Source of the DNA: Actinomycetota bacterium | GTDB taxonomy: Bacteria; Actinomycetota; Nitriliruptoria; Nitriliruptorales; JAHWKO01 | Length of the DNA stretch: 64,000 bases | Assembly (NCBI GenBank): GCA_019347675.1 | Contig: JAHWKW010000002.1 | Coordinates: forward strand, 62,001 to 126,000 | Direction of reading: 5' to 3' | In this document: positions 37,959-49,645 of the stretch, piece after piece | Layout of the letters: each line of letters opens with the position of its first letter | Position numbering within the stretch: the first letter of the stretch is position 1 | The notes under the pieces: generated by a model | The model's database searches: none | What the model was told of the DNA's origin: nothing | The model's input: the letters and a program-made list of their open reading frames with translations, nothing else | Translations under genes and position numbers: made by a program

Positions 37959-38897
37959 CTAGCTCGCAGGCGCCGCGACGCCCGCCAGGTCGAGCGCGCC
38001 CGCCAGGTCGTCGGGGAGGGGCTCGTCGACCGCAACGCGCTCACCGGTGACCGGATGATCCAACCGCAACGCGACCGCGTGCAGGAACGGGCGGGTGAGC
38101 CCGAGCGCCGCGGCGACGTCGCGTCCGCCGCCGTAGGTGCGGTCCCCCGCCACCGGGTGGCCGGCGAACGCCAAGTGGACCCGGATCTGGTGGGTGCGTC
38201 CCGTCTCGAGTCGGCAGGCCAGGAGCATGACGGGGCGGTCGCCGGCGTGCCCCACGCCGGAGACCTCCCAGTGGGTGACCGCTGGGCTGCCGGCCGCCGT
38301 CACCGTGAAGCGCTTCCGGTCGCGGGGGTCGCGGCCGATCGGCGCGTCGACCCGGCCGCTGCCGGCGGTCTCGATCCCTTCCACCAGCGCGAGGTACCGC
38401 CGGTCGACCTCGCGGCGCTTCAACGCGTCAACGAGACCCTGGTAGGCGGCGTCGGTCTTCGCCACCACGAGGAGCCCGGACGTGTCGCGATCGAGGCGGT
38501 GGACGATCCCAGGCCGGACCTCGCCTCCCGCCCGCGCCAGCGGGTAGCCGGCCGCGGCCAGCGCCTGCACCAGGGTCCCGGCGGTCCGGCCAGTCCCCGG
38601 ATGCACCACCAACCCGACGGGCTTGGCGACCACCATCAAGTGCTCGTCCTCCCAGCGGACCGGCGGTGGCGGGACCCCGGCGGCGCCCCGCGGCGGGTCC
38701 GGGGGCGCGGCGACCTGGACCGTCTCGTCGCCCGCCAGGCGCAGCGACTTGGCGGCGATGTTCCCGTCGACGGTGACCTCGCCGCGCTGGATGCGGGCGG
38801 CTGCCCGGCTCCGCGGTTCACCCATCCAACCGGCCAGGGCGACGTCCAGACGGAGCCCCGCGTCCTCAGGGGCCGCGCGGAAGCGGCGGGAGGTCAC
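37959..38897 (-). CDS. rluD: RluD-family pseudouridine synthase
   Basis: Modifies uridines of 23S rRNA. An S4 domain (residues about 17-75, RLDVALAGWMG, AAARIQRGEVTVDG) is followed by the catalytic domain with VVAKPVGLVVHPG, the signature RPGIVHRLDRDTSGLLVVAKT holding the catalytic aspartate, and LETGRTHQIRVHLAFAGHP. GTG at 38897, 16 bp after lspA, gives 312 residues and has GAGG upstream. It may also be RluA/C; the large-subunit target is inferred from the family. Confidence 0.93.
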   Translation of the reverse strand: MTSRRFRAAPEDAGLRLDVALAGWMGEPRSRAAARIQRGEVTVDGNIAAKSLRLAGDETVQVAAPPDPPRGAAGVPPPPVRWEDEHLMVVAKPVGLVVHPGTGRTAGTLVQALAAAGYPLARAGGEVRPGIVHRLDRDTSGLLVVAKTDAAYQGLVDALKRREVDRRYLALVEGIETAGSGRVDAPIGRDPRDRKRFTVTAAGSPAVTHWEVSGVGHAGDRPVMLLACRLETGRTHQIRVHLAFAGHPVAGDRTYGGGRDVAAALGLTRPFLHAVALRLDHPVTGERVAVDEPLPDDLAGALDLAGVAAPAS

Positions 38898-38913
38898 GCA
38901 GCCTCGCGGCGGG

Positions 38914-39480
38914 TCACGGCGCCCCCTGGCGCTCCTCGCGACCCTCGCGGACAGCCGCGAAGAGCAGCAGGAGGAAGCCCACCGTGATCGCCACGTCCGC
39001 GAGGTTGAACGTCGGCCAGACGGTCGAGGCGATGAAGTCGACGACCTCGCCCCGCCCGACGCCACCCGGCTCGACCCGCACCAGACGGTCGGTGAGGTTG
39101 CCGAACGCCCCCGCCAGGAGCAGGCCCCACGCGATCGGCTCGAGTGCGTCGCGTGCCCGCGGCAGGTTCCGCGCCACCAGCACAACCACCAGGAGCGTGA
39201 CGATCGGGAACGCCCACCATGGGATCGGGGCGGAGAAGGCCGCACCAGCGTTGAAGGTCAGCCGCAGAAACAGCGGCCCCGGCAGGTCGATCACGCGTCC
39301 GCCCACCAACGCCTCGACGGCGAGCGCTTTGGTGGCCTGGTCGAGGATCCATCCGATCGCGGCCACGAGGAGGCCGACCTGGATGGGACCCGGCGCGGCC
39401 CTCGGCCGACGACGACGACCCTCGTCGGTGGCCTCGCGCGGCGCGCTCGTCGCCGCTCCCGGGGTTGCGATCTCCGCCAC
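38914..39480 (-). CDS. lspA: Lipoprotein signal peptidase
   Basis: Aspartyl protease that removes the signal peptide from lipoproteins, with four membrane helices. From GTG at 39480 it has 188 residues. Seen: LDQATKALAVE, LTFNAGAAFS, and the two catalytic aspartates in GAFGNLTDRLVRV and PTFNLADVAI. It serves lipoproteins such as those at 1601 and 24542. It sits between the TraR/DksA gene and rluD. Confidence 0.95.
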   Translation of the reverse strand: MAEIATPGAATSAPREATDEGRRRRPRAAPGPIQVGLLVAAIGWILDQATKALAVEALVGGRVIDLPGPLFLRLTFNAGAAFSAPIPWWAFPIVTLLVVVLVARNLPRARDALEPIAWGLLLAGAFGNLTDRLVRVEPGGVGRGEVVDFIASTVWPTFNLADVAITVGFLLLLFAAVREGREERQGAP

Positions 39481-39491
39481 GTGAGGTCGGA

Positions 39492-39869
39492 TCAGAAGAT
39501 GCGCTCGTCGAGCTGTTTGTCGGCCAGACACAGCGTGGCGTACGGCAACGCCTCGAGGCGGGCCGGCTCGATCGGCTTCCCACAGCGTTCGCAGAGACCG
39601 TACGTGCCGGCACCCATGCGTCGCAGCGCGTCGTCGATCTGGACCAGGATCCGTCGGGCGTTCAACGCGAGCGACTGGGCGCGCTCCCGCTCCGACGTGG
39701 CCGTCCCGGTGTCGGCGTCGTCGTCGCTCACGCCGCCGTCGCGCCACATCCCAACCACAGCGGTCGCGTCGAGTTCGTTCGCCTGCGCCAACAGCTGTTC
39801 GCGTTCGGCCTCCAGCTCGCGACGGAGCCTGGCCAACGTCGTCTTGTTCAGGCGCTTGGTCGTTGCCAC
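39492..39869 (-). CDS. TraR/DksA-family zinc-finger protein
   Basis: A 125-residue coiled-coil and zinc-ribbon protein. The coiled coil TLARLRRELEAEREQLL is followed by a C-terminal finger GLCERCGKPIEPARLEALPY with ATLC. The expected fourth cysteine is replaced (CLAD instead of CxxC), so the site may be three-cysteine. DksA proteins act on RNA polymerase with ppGpp. I use GTG at 39869; the frame upstream is Arg-rich. The lspA start is 12 bp downstream. Confidence 0.85.
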   Translation of the reverse strand: MATTKRLNKTTLARLRRELEAEREQLLAQANELDATAVVGMWRDGGVSDDDADTGTATSERERAQSLALNARRILVQIDDALRRMGAGTYGLCERCGKPIEPARLEALPYATLCLADKQLDERIF

Positions 39870-39939
39870 CGTGCCCCTGGCCGTATCAACCCCGCGGGAC
39901 GTTCCCGGGCGCGGGGACGCTACCAGACGCGTGGCGGTC

Positions 39940-40137
39940 TCACAGCATGCGCGTCTTTGACAGCTGCGGGACCACGATCGTCGTGCCATCCGCACCGCGA
40001 CGCAGCGCGCGGCGGACGGCGTCCAGGGTGTCCTCCACCCCGGCGACGTACGCCAGCGGGTCCTCGAACAGACGCGCCTGCGTCATCAGCTCGTCGCGGA
40101 TCTGGGCCAGCTCGACTTCATCGACAGTGGATCGCAC
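39940..40137 (-). CDS. Small conserved-looking hypothetical protein
   Basis: A 65-residue protein, acidic and amphipathic (VDEVELAQIRDELMTQARLF, DPLAYVAGVEDTLDAVRRAL), with no recognised domain. The GTG at 40137 has GGGAG about eight bases upstream. Good codon composition and the ribosome site support a real gene; function unknown. It is upstream of the TraR/DksA gene by 70 bp. Confidence 0.55.
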   Translation of the reverse strand: MRSTVDEVELAQIRDELMTQARLFEDPLAYVAGVEDTLDAVRRALRRGADGTTIVVPQLSKTRML

Positions 40138-40224
40138 GGCTCACGCTCCCCGTTGGGCTGCACCGCTCGTCCGGTGGCGCCCCAGCGTCAAGCGGCGGCG
40201 GCTGTGCCCTCGACCGTACCGGAG

Positions 40225-40277
40225 CGTTCGCTGAGTCGAACGGAGTCATCGGGTCGTTCGGACGGTGGCGAACCGGG
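40225..40277 (+). promoter_or_regulatory. ileS: Candidate T-box-like leader of ileS (weak)
   Basis: Two alternative hairpins: CGTTCG (40225-40230) can pair with CGAACG (40237-40242), and that CGAACG with a second CGTTCG (40255-40260), whose loop GAGTCATCGGGT holds ATC, an isoleucine codon, at 40248-40250. GACGGTGGCGAACCGGG follows, loosely like the T-box GGTGGnACCGCGG but with extra bases. Actinobacterial ileS genes are known to carry ultrashort T-boxes with the specifier in the loop. A TACGAT near 40357 could instead be a downstream promoter, which would exclude this. Confidence 0.25.
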
Positions 40278-40405
40278 TTTCACCGACCGGGACCCCGCGT
40301 CGCGCCCAACCGGACGCTGCTCGACGACCAAACTCGGGCCTTGCGCTGTCGGCGGTTACGATGACAGTTCCCGACCGTTCCCGACCGTCGCGACGTGAGA
40401 CCTGC

Positions 40406-43600
<3,195 letters not shown>

Positions 43601-43628
43601 CGCCACGGCGCTGACCGTCCGCGCCGCC

Positions 43629-44264
43629 GTGGGCCGGCTCGAGCGCGCCGGCGCGGGGCTCGGCGGTGCGCTCGCGGTGCTGCTGGTGATCGGCCTGGTC
43701 CGCCAGCGGCGCGAGCAGGACCGGATCCGGACCGGCCTCGACCCACCGGTGTTCGCCGCGACCCGCACCGTGCCGCCTGCCGGCGAAGGACCTCTGTCGC
43801 GCCGTCTGGCGTCGTGGGTGCCGCCGCCCCCGCGGACCGCTGTCGGGCGCTTGGCCGCGGCGGTGTGGGCCGCACCGGCCACGCTGGTGGGCGTCGCGGC
43901 CGGCGCGACGACGAAGGGCGACTGGAGACGCGACCGGGCGCTGCGCTGCTGGGTCGTGGCCGGCGGGGACCGGGGCGCTGCCCGCCTCCAGGGATGGCTG
44001 GGATCCGACGGCAACGCGATCGGGCAGGTGGTGATCAGCGCGGTCGCGGCACCGTCACCGGCCCTGCTCGCCCACGAGGCCGTGCACGTGCGGCAGGTCG
44101 AGCGGCTCGGTGTTCTGATCGTGCCGCTGTACACGTGGTTCTGGGCGCGTCGCGGGTACCGCGACCATCCTCTGGAGCGTGCGGCCCGGCTGGGGGCTGC
44201 TCGCTCGTTGCGCCGTCACGTGGGCGACCGGGAGCCTGCCGTGACGGCCGCGGAGGCCACCTGA
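43629..44264 (+). CDS. Membrane protein with HExxH motif
   Basis: About 211 residues, with a membrane segment GGALAVLLVIGLV near the start, then a basic part and the motif LLAHEAVHVRQVERLG. The HExxH (H-E-A-V-H) of zinc metalloproteases is followed by hydrophobic IVPLYTWFWARRGYRDHPLE, a layout I recall in uncharacterised actinobacterial proteins. Start is uncertain: GTG at 43629, or upstream CTG/GTG overlapping the end of ileS. Proteolytic function is a guess. Confidence 0.65.
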   Translation: MGRLERAGAGLGGALAVLLVIGLVRQRREQDRIRTGLDPPVFAATRTVPPAGEGPLSRRLASWVPPPPRTAVGRLAAAVWAAPATLVGVAAGATTKGDWRRDRALRCWVVAGGDRGAARLQGWLGSDGNAIGQVVISAVAAPSPALLAHEAVHVRQVERLGVLIVPLYTWFWARRGYRDHPLERAARLGAARSLRRHVGDREPAVTAAEAT

Positions 44265-44294
44265 GCGGACGCGACGGATCACGTCACGATCAGA

Positions 44295-45128
44295 TCAGGA
44301 CAGCTGCTGGTGGATCTCGCGAGCGGTCGTCTCGCCGACGCCTCGGACCTGCACCAGATCGTCGACGCGGGCGTCGCGGATCGCCTCGAGCGACCCGAAG
44401 CGATCGAGGAGCGCCCGCGCCTTGGCGGGACCCAACCCGCGCACCGCGTTCAGCTCACGCATCGCCGCGGGGCCGGTCGTCCCGCCGGCGGCCTTCTTCG
44501 CGGCCTTCTTCGTTCGCGCACGTGCGGCTTTCTTCGCGGCCTTCTTGGCTGGCGCGCGTGCGGACTTCTTGCGCCGGGCGGGAGCAGCGGTCTTCTTGGC
44601 CGCTGCACCCCTGGTCGCTGCCTTCTTTGCGGCAGCCTTCCTGGCGGGTCTCCGCGGCGGCGGCTGCGGGCGCACGTCCTCGGGCGGCGCGGTCGATTCG
44701 GTGGCCGACGCTGCCCAGGGGCTGACCGGCTGGTCGGCGCCGGTGGCGCCGGTGGGCGTCTCGGCCGCAGGCTCCGGCGGGCGCTCCCTGGCGGCCGCTT
44801 CCGGCCCCGGCCACCGTCGTTCACCGGGGCGCGCTCCGGAGATTCCCGGCGCTTCGCTGATCCCGGCCGATGCCGGCCCGCGTTGCTGCCACCCGCCGCC
44901 CTCCACCTGAGGTGACGCGCCCGGCCCGTAGCCCTGTTCCTGTTGTGGCGCGCCAGCCCGACCGACGCGGCGCTGCAGCACCCCGATCCCGAGGAAGATG
45001 ATCGCAAGGACACAGGACGCGATCGACGCCCACACGAGCGCGAGGACGTTCTGGATGATCCCGATCGCCAGCGTGACCGCCGCCACGATGACGAGCAGGA
45101 AACTGATAACGATCACCGGATGCACCAC
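44295..45128 (-). CDS. Membrane protein with Lys/Ala-rich linker and HhH DNA-binding end
   Basis: A 277-residue protein. Two membrane helices at the N terminus (residues about 5-50, VISFLLVIVAAVTLAIG), a Pro/Gly/Glu-rich stretch to about 155, then a histone-H1-like part with repeated A-A-K-K-A-A (about 158-218), and a helix-hairpin-helix pair LNAVRGLGPAKARALLDRFG / DLVQVRGVGETTAREIHQQL, as at the end of UvrC/XPF. I read it as a membrane-anchored DNA-binding protein; nothing shows nuclease activity. It lies beyond divIVA in the division cluster. Confidence 0.7.
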   Translation of the reverse strand: MVHPVIVISFLLVIVAAVTLAIGIIQNVLALVWASIASCVLAIIFLGIGVLQRRVGRAGAPQQEQGYGPGASPQVEGGGWQQRGPASAGISEAPGISGARPGERRWPGPEAAARERPPEPAAETPTGATGADQPVSPWAASATESTAPPEDVRPQPPPRRPARKAAAKKAATRGAAAKKTAAPARRKKSARAPAKKAAKKAARARTKKAAKKAAGGTTGPAAMRELNAVRGLGPAKARALLDRFGSLEAIRDARVDDLVQVRGVGETTAREIHQQLS

Positions 45129-45242
45129 CCCTTGTGGACTTCAGGCGTGGGCGGGTCAGAGCCGCACAACGCCGCCGCACTGTACCGACGATCACCTACC
45201 AGGCGAAACGCGTCCGCGATGCGTGCGGTCTCGCCGGCGGCC

Positions 45243-45800
45243 TCACTCGGGGACGGCGACACCTTGCCGACCTTGGGCTGTGTCGTCTACGGTCCCCGAC
45301 TGTCTGACCGCCGGCGGGGCGACGGGAGCCATCTCTTTCACCGCACGCAGGTGACGTTCGGCGACGATCCGAAGACCCGATCGGTACTCCTCCTCAAGAG
45401 TGCGCAACGTCTCCATGCGGTGCTCGAGCGCGTCGACGTCCCGCCGGAGCTCGACCTGGGTCCTTCGGGCCTCATCGGTGGCGCGGGCCACGATCCGCTC
45501 CGCTTCGCGATGCGCTTCGGACACGATCTCGGCGGCGCGCTCGCGGGCTTCTTCGAGCGTCTGTTCGGCGGCACGCTGTGCCGTGACGAGCGTGCGCTTC
45601 AACGTGACCTCGGTCTCCTGCATCTCGTCGACGCGGGCCGCGACACGCTCGGCTTCGCGCCGGGCCTCCTGCAGCTGCAACTCCAGCCGCTCGAGCTGAT
45701 CAGCGACCCGATCGAGCAGCTCGTCGACCTGCTGCACGGAGTAGCCGCGCACGGCCTGCTTCAGCGGGTAGTTGACGATGTCGTTGGGCGTCAGGGGCAC
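45243..45800 (-). CDS. divIVA: DivIVA/Wag31 polar growth protein
   Basis: A 185-residue coiled-coil protein that marks cell poles and division sites. The N-terminal LTPNDIVNYPLKQAVRGYSV is the conserved membrane-binding motif; the rest is coiled coil (about 30-145) rich in Glu/Arg heptads, ending in a short disordered tail. In actinobacteria it directs polar wall growth. It follows yggT by about 60 bp. Confidence 0.93.
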   Translation of the reverse strand: MPLTPNDIVNYPLKQAVRGYSVQQVDELLDRVADQLERLELQLQEARREAERVAARVDEMQETEVTLKRTLVTAQRAAEQTLEEARERAAEIVSEAHREAERIVARATDEARRTQVELRRDVDALEHRMETLRTLEEEYRSGLRIVAERHLRAVKEMAPVAPPAVRQSGTVDDTAQGRQGVAVPE

Positions 45801-45860
45801 GTTCGGTTCCTTGCCGGGACGGTGACATGGTGGCGGATGAGCGGCCCGGATCGGTGGAGG

Positions 45861-46127
45861 TCACACCGGGCAGCGCAGCGCCCCGCGGATCACGAAGATC
45901 ACCACGAACAGCACGAGAACGGACATGTCGAGGCCGATCCCACCGAACTGCAGGGGCGGCAGCACCCGCCTGAGCGGCTCCAGCATGGGGTTCACGATCC
46001 GCGCCACCCACCGCACCAACGGCCGGATCGGTTCCGGTGGACTCGGGATCCAGGAGAACACCACGTACACCAGAAGCAGGATCACCACAGCGAGCAGCAG
46101 CAGACAGATCAGCTCTACAACGACCAC
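45861..46127 (-). CDS. yggT: YggT-family membrane protein
   Basis: An 88-residue protein with two membrane helices (LICLLLLAVVILLLVYVVFS and SVLVLFVVIFVIRGAL) separated by the conserved R-x-V-N-P-M-L-E-P-L-R-R loop (RIVNPMLEPLRRVLPP). Usual neighbour of sepF and divIVA; its part in division is not defined. Confidence 0.92.
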   Translation of the reverse strand: MVVVELICLLLLAVVILLLVYVVFSWIPSPPEPIRPLVRWVARIVNPMLEPLRRVLPPLQFGGIGLDMSVLVLFVVIFVIRGALRCPV

Positions 46128-46145
46128 GGCGAACCTCGGTCCGGG

Positions 46146-46673
46146 TCAGGCGTTGGCAGACGGGGCGCCGTCGACGTGGTAGCCGAGGTCGCTCAAGCGT
46201 CGACGTTCCTCGAGCGGCACATCCACCCCCTGGGGCAAGAGGAGAAACGCCCGTTGGCCGGCGGGGACGATCCGCCCGCGCAGAGCGAAGATCACGCCGC
46301 TCACGAAGTCCAGCAGCCGCCTGCCGGTGCGGGTATCGACGTCGCCGACGTCGAGCAGGACCGCCTGCCCGCCGCGGTAGCCCTCCCCGACCTGCTCGGC
46401 GGCGTCATCGAACGAGGTCGCCCGCACGATCGCGACGCGGGCGTAGCCGCCATCGAGGGGACGGACGTGGCTCGAGCGATCCTCGCTGCGCAGCGGTCGG
46501 ACGTTCGCGTCAGGCCCCACCGCACGAGGCCAGGCCCGACGATGGTCGTCCTGAGCCGGGGCCGCGGAGAAGTCGGGCTCCGTGTTGCGCGGGGTCCCTG
46601 GGCCGTACTCGTCGTCCTCGGGCTCCTCGACCAGCCCGAGGTAGATGAGCGTCTTCCGCCACATGCTGCTCAT
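46146..46673 (-). CDS. sepF: Cell division protein SepF
   Basis: Membrane anchor of FtsZ in bacteria that lack FtsA. The 175 residues begin with an amphipathic helix (MSSMWRKTLIYLGLVEEPED), then a linker, then the SepF domain from about 80: VAIVRATSFDDAAEQVGEGY, AVLLDVGDVDTRTGRRLLDF and VSGVIFALRGRIVPAG. Overlaps yggS by four bases. Binds the C-terminal peptide of FtsZ in homologues. Confidence 0.95.
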   Translation of the reverse strand: MSSMWRKTLIYLGLVEEPEDDEYGPGTPRNTEPDFSAAPAQDDHRRAWPRAVGPDANVRPLRSEDRSSHVRPLDGGYARVAIVRATSFDDAAEQVGEGYRGGQAVLLDVGDVDTRTGRRLLDFVSGVIFALRGRIVPAGQRAFLLLPQGVDVPLEERRRLSDLGYHVDGAPSANA

Positions 46674-47440
46674 CGTGCCTCCTCGACTGTCCGCGTACCG
46701 TAGGCCTGGTCACGGCGCGGACCGAACAGGACCGTACCGAGCCGCACGATCGTCGCTCCCTCCTCGACCGCCGTCTCGAAGTCGGCGCTCATGCCCATCG
46801 ACAGGTGCGCGAGCTCGGGCCAGCGGGCACGGGCCCGGTCACGCAAGCGCCGCAGCCGCGCGAAGTGCGGCCGGGACACCTCGGCCTGGTCAACGCCTCG
46901 CGGCGCGAGTGGCGGGATGGTCATCAGGCCCTCCACGGCCAGGTTGGGCAGATCACGCACCTCGGCGACCAGTGCGAGCGCGTCCTCGGCGGGGCACCCA
47001 GCCTTCGCCGGGTCCTCCCCCACGTTGACCTGAACCAGGACACGTTGAACGACGCCTGCATCGTGTGCTCTCGTCGACAGCGCCGAGGCCAGCGACCGCC
47101 GGTCGAGGGAGTGCACCAGCGTGGCGCGAGCGATCACGCCCTTGGCCTTGTTCGACTGCAGACGGCCGACCATGTGCCAACGGGCGCCGCGCACCTGGGC
47201 TGCCTTGTCGAGCATCTCCTGCACCCGGCTCTCGCCGAGGTCGATCAACCCGGCGTCCACCGCCGCCTGCGCCAACGGAGCCGGGTGGCCCTTGGTGACC
47301 GCCACGACCGTCACCGACGACGGCACCCGCCCCACCCGGCGACAGGCGTCGGCGATGCGTCCTCGCACCGCCGCGACCCGATGCGGGATCGCTGCGCCCG
47401 GCTCGGCCTGGCGCGACACCACGTCGCGTTCGGCGCTCAT
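46670..47440 (-). CDS. yggS: YggS-family PLP homeostasis protein
   Basis: PLP-binding protein without known reaction, common in actinobacterial division clusters. The 256 residues form an alanine-racemase-like barrel: AVTKGHPAPL with the PLP lysine, LGESRVQEMLDKA, WHMVGRLQSNKAK, LSMGMSADFETAVEEGATIVRLGTVLFGPR. Overlaps pgeF and sepF. Confidence 0.94.
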   Translation of the reverse strand: MSAERDVVSRQAEPGAAIPHRVAAVRGRIADACRRVGRVPSSVTVVAVTKGHPAPLAQAAVDAGLIDLGESRVQEMLDKAAQVRGARWHMVGRLQSNKAKGVIARATLVHSLDRRSLASALSTRAHDAGVVQRVLVQVNVGEDPAKAGCPAEDALALVAEVRDLPNLAVEGLMTIPPLAPRGVDQAEVSRPHFARLRRLRDRARARWPELAHLSMGMSADFETAVEEGATIVRLGTVLFGPRRDQAYGTRTVEEAR

Positions 47441-48234
47441 GCGGCTTCCGAGTGGCGGACGACGATTCCGGCCTGGCGGCCCGCGCGGTGGTCGGCGCGG
47501 TAGCTGAACCAGCGTGCTGACGGATCACAGCGCGTGCATCCGAGCCAGTCCTCGACGATCTCCACCCCCCAACGGCGCAGGATCGCAGCGACCGCACCGG
47601 GCAGGTGCAGGGACGGCGTCCCCCAGGCGGTCGTGGCGTCCGCGGCCGGTTCGCGGTCGGTGACGTCGCGCTGCAGCGCCAACGGCACCTCGTAGCAGCA
47701 GCCGCCGATCGCCGGCCCGATCGCGGCGCGGAGCGTCTGTGGCGACGCACCGAGGCGGTCGAGAGCCTCCAGGGACGCCTCCACCACGCTGGCGACGACA
47801 CCACGGCGGCCGGCGTGGACGGCGGCCACCGGACCCGCGGAGGATCCCAGCAGCAACGGGACACAGTCGGCGACCTGCACCGTCAGGGCCCGATCCGGCT
47901 CGGCGGTGACGAGCGCATCGACGCCGCGCAGCTCCGCGCCTGACACCGTGTCGGCGTCGACCACGCCGACCTCAGCGCCGTGGAGCTGCTGCATGAAGTG
48001 CAGGGCGTCGACCGACACGCCGATCAGGTCGGCCACGGCGGCGCGGACGCGTGCCAGCCGCCGCGGCTGGTGCGGACGTCGATGCGCGATGCTGCCCGTG
48101 GCCCGACCGGTGAACCACGCGGCCGTCCCCGCCGCGAGCCACACCGGTCCCGACACGCCCTCGGGGCGGTCGACGTCGCCGGTGGCCGGCTCAGCGCGCG
48201 TGGCGGCGGGGCCGGCGTCGGCGTTCACCGTCAC
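47437..48234 (-). CDS. pgeF: Peptidoglycan editing factor PgeF (YfiH/laccase-domain)
   Basis: Copper/zinc-domain protein that prevents serine from entering peptidoglycan stems in homologues. The 265 residues show [26 protein letters not shown] and [15 protein letters not shown], the three conserved His/Cys motifs. The N-terminal 25 residues are low-complexity. Start overlaps the ftsZ stop by four bases. Confidence 0.92.
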   Translation of the reverse strand: MTVNADAGPAATRAEPATGDVDRPEGVSGPVWLAAGTAAWFTGRATGSIAHRRPHQPRRLARVRAAVADLIGVSVDALHFMQQLHGAEVGVVDADTVSGAELRGVDALVTAEPDRALTVQVADCVPLLLGSSAGPVAAVHAGRRGVVASVVEASLEALDRLGASPQTLRAAIGPAIGGCCYEVPLALQRDVTDREPAADATTAWGTPSLHLPGAVAAILRRWGVEIVEDWLGCTRCDPSARWFSYRADHRAGRQAGIVVRHSEAA

Positions 48235-49394
48235 CGCAGGAAGCTCGGGATGTCGAGGTCCTCGTCCTCGTCAGCGTCGATCACCACCGACGGCCGCGGG
48301 GCGGGGCGTGGCCGCGTCGACGGGCGGAACACCTCGTCGTCGAACTCATCCTCGTCGTCGTCCTCGATCAGCGGGGACGGGGCGGGCGCAGTGTCGCGCC
48401 GCAGCTGCTGAGCGACGAAGGCGCCCTCCTGCTCGACCGGCTCGTCCCAGGTGTCGAACCCGGCGGCGATCACCGTGACCTTCACCTCGTCACCGAGGCT
48501 GTCGTCGATCACGGCCCCGAAGATGATGTTGGCATCCGGGTGAGCGGCCTTGGTGATCACGTCCGCGGCCTCGTTGACCTCGAACAGGCCCAGGTCGCTT
48601 CCGCCGGCCAACATCAGCAGCACGCCACGCGCACCGTCGATCGACGCCTCGAGCAGCGGCGACGAGATCGCCAGGTTGGCCGCCTCGAGCGCGCGCTGGT
48701 CGCCTCGTGCCGTCCCGATGCCCATGAGGGCCGAGCCGGCGTCCTTCATGACGGTGCGGACGTCGGCGAAGTCGAGGTTGATCAGCCCCGGGGTGGTGAT
48801 CAGGTCGGTGATGCCTTGAACGCCTTGGAGCAGCACCTCGTCGGCGAGGCGGAACGCCTGCACGACCGACGTCTCCCCGTCGGAGATCTGCAGCAGCCGG
48901 TCGTTGGGGATGACGATGAGCGTGTCGACCTTGTCCCGCAGGTTCTTGATGCCGTCCTCGGCCTGGAGGTTGCGTTTCCGACCTTCGAACGCGAACGGAC
49001 GGGTGACGACGCCGATGGTCAGCGCGCCGAGTTCCTTGGCGACCTCTGCGACCACCGGCGCGCCACCGGTCCCGGTGCCACCGCCCTCGCCGGCGGTGAC
49101 GAACACCATGTCGGCGCCTTTGAGGACCTCGTTGACCTCGTCGCGGTGATCATCGGCCGCCTGGCGGCCGATCACCGGGTCGGACCCGGCACCCAGGCCG
49201 CGGGTGATGTCGCGGCCGATGTCGAGCTTGACGTCCGCGTCGGACATCAGCAGTGCCTGCGCATCGGTGTTGATGGCGATGAACTCCACGCCCCGCAACC
49301 CGGCGTCGATCATCCGGTTCACCGCGTTCACACCTCCGCCGCCGATCCCAACCACTTTGATCACGGCGAGGTAGTTCTGCGGGTTCGCCGCCAT
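48231..49394 (-). CDS. ftsZ: Cell division GTPase FtsZ
   Basis: Forms the cytokinetic ring. The 387 residues carry [18 protein letters not shown], the tubulin signature [12 protein letters not shown] at about residue 105, [11 protein letters not shown] (T7 loop), an acidic linker of about 60 residues, and a C-terminal [11 protein letters not shown] peptide, the docking site for SepF. There is no ftsA in the cluster. The gap before it holds its own putative promoter; see 49613-49645. Confidence 0.97.
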   Translation of the reverse strand: MAANPQNYLAVIKVVGIGGGGVNAVNRMIDAGLRGVEFIAINTDAQALLMSDADVKLDIGRDITRGLGAGSDPVIGRQAADDHRDEVNEVLKGADMVFVTAGEGGGTGTGGAPVVAEVAKELGALTIGVVTRPFAFEGRKRNLQAEDGIKNLRDKVDTLIVIPNDRLLQISDGETSVVQAFRLADEVLLQGVQGITDLITTPGLINLDFADVRTVMKDAGSALMGIGTARGDQRALEAANLAISSPLLEASIDGARGVLLMLAGGSDLGLFEVNEAADVITKAAHPDANIIFGAVIDDSLGDEVKVTVIAAGFDTWDEPVEQEGAFVAQQLRRDTAPAPSPLIEDDDEDEFDDEVFRPSTRPRPAPRPSVVIDADEDEDLDIPSFLR

Positions 49395-49569
49395 GCTGGC
49401 CTCCTGGTCTGGTCTCGTCGAGGACCCACCGGCCCTCGTTCTTGGCGAGGCTCACCGCCCCGCGCCACTGTCTGGTGGGTTGGCAGCCGCTGTCGGCGGC
49501 CACCGGATGAGTCCGAGCGCTGGCCTGTCTCCCCCTCTGCCCCGGGACGGGCCCGTTCTCCCTCCCAGA

Positions 49570-49608
49570 GACCTCCCACGAGGGACCTCCCCCGAGGGAC
49601 CTCCCCGG
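49570..49608. repeat. Tandem repeat, 14-bp unit, in the ftsZ leader
   Basis: GACCTCCCACGAGG, GACCTCCCCCGAGG and a shortened GACCTCCCCGG directly in a row. The minus strand (ftsZ leader) reads GGGGAGGTC repeatedly, which looks like extra ribosome-binding sequences in the leader. Phase is 14, so not coding. Confidence 0.75.
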
Positions 49609-49612
49609 ACCC

Positions 49613-49645
49613 TAAAGGTCAACTGGACCTTTATCGTTATGTCAA
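49613..49645 (-). promoter_or_regulatory. ftsZ: Putative ftsZ promoter and operator palindrome
   Basis: On the minus strand TTGACA (49645-49640), a full -35 consensus, is followed by TAACGA and a perfect inverted repeat TAAAGGTC-CAGTT-GACCTTTA (49633-49613). No good -10 box lies 16-18 bp from TTGACA (the second half would be TTGACC...), so the palindrome may be an operator over the -10 region or an RNA hairpin near the 5' end of the transcript. Position, about 220-250 bp before ftsZ, fits the ftsZ promoter of other actinobacteria. Confidence 0.5.

Noticed and set aside
40357-40362. TACGAT as a firm ileS promoter
   Set aside because: No -35 box at 16-18 bp; kept only as an alternative to the T-box idea.
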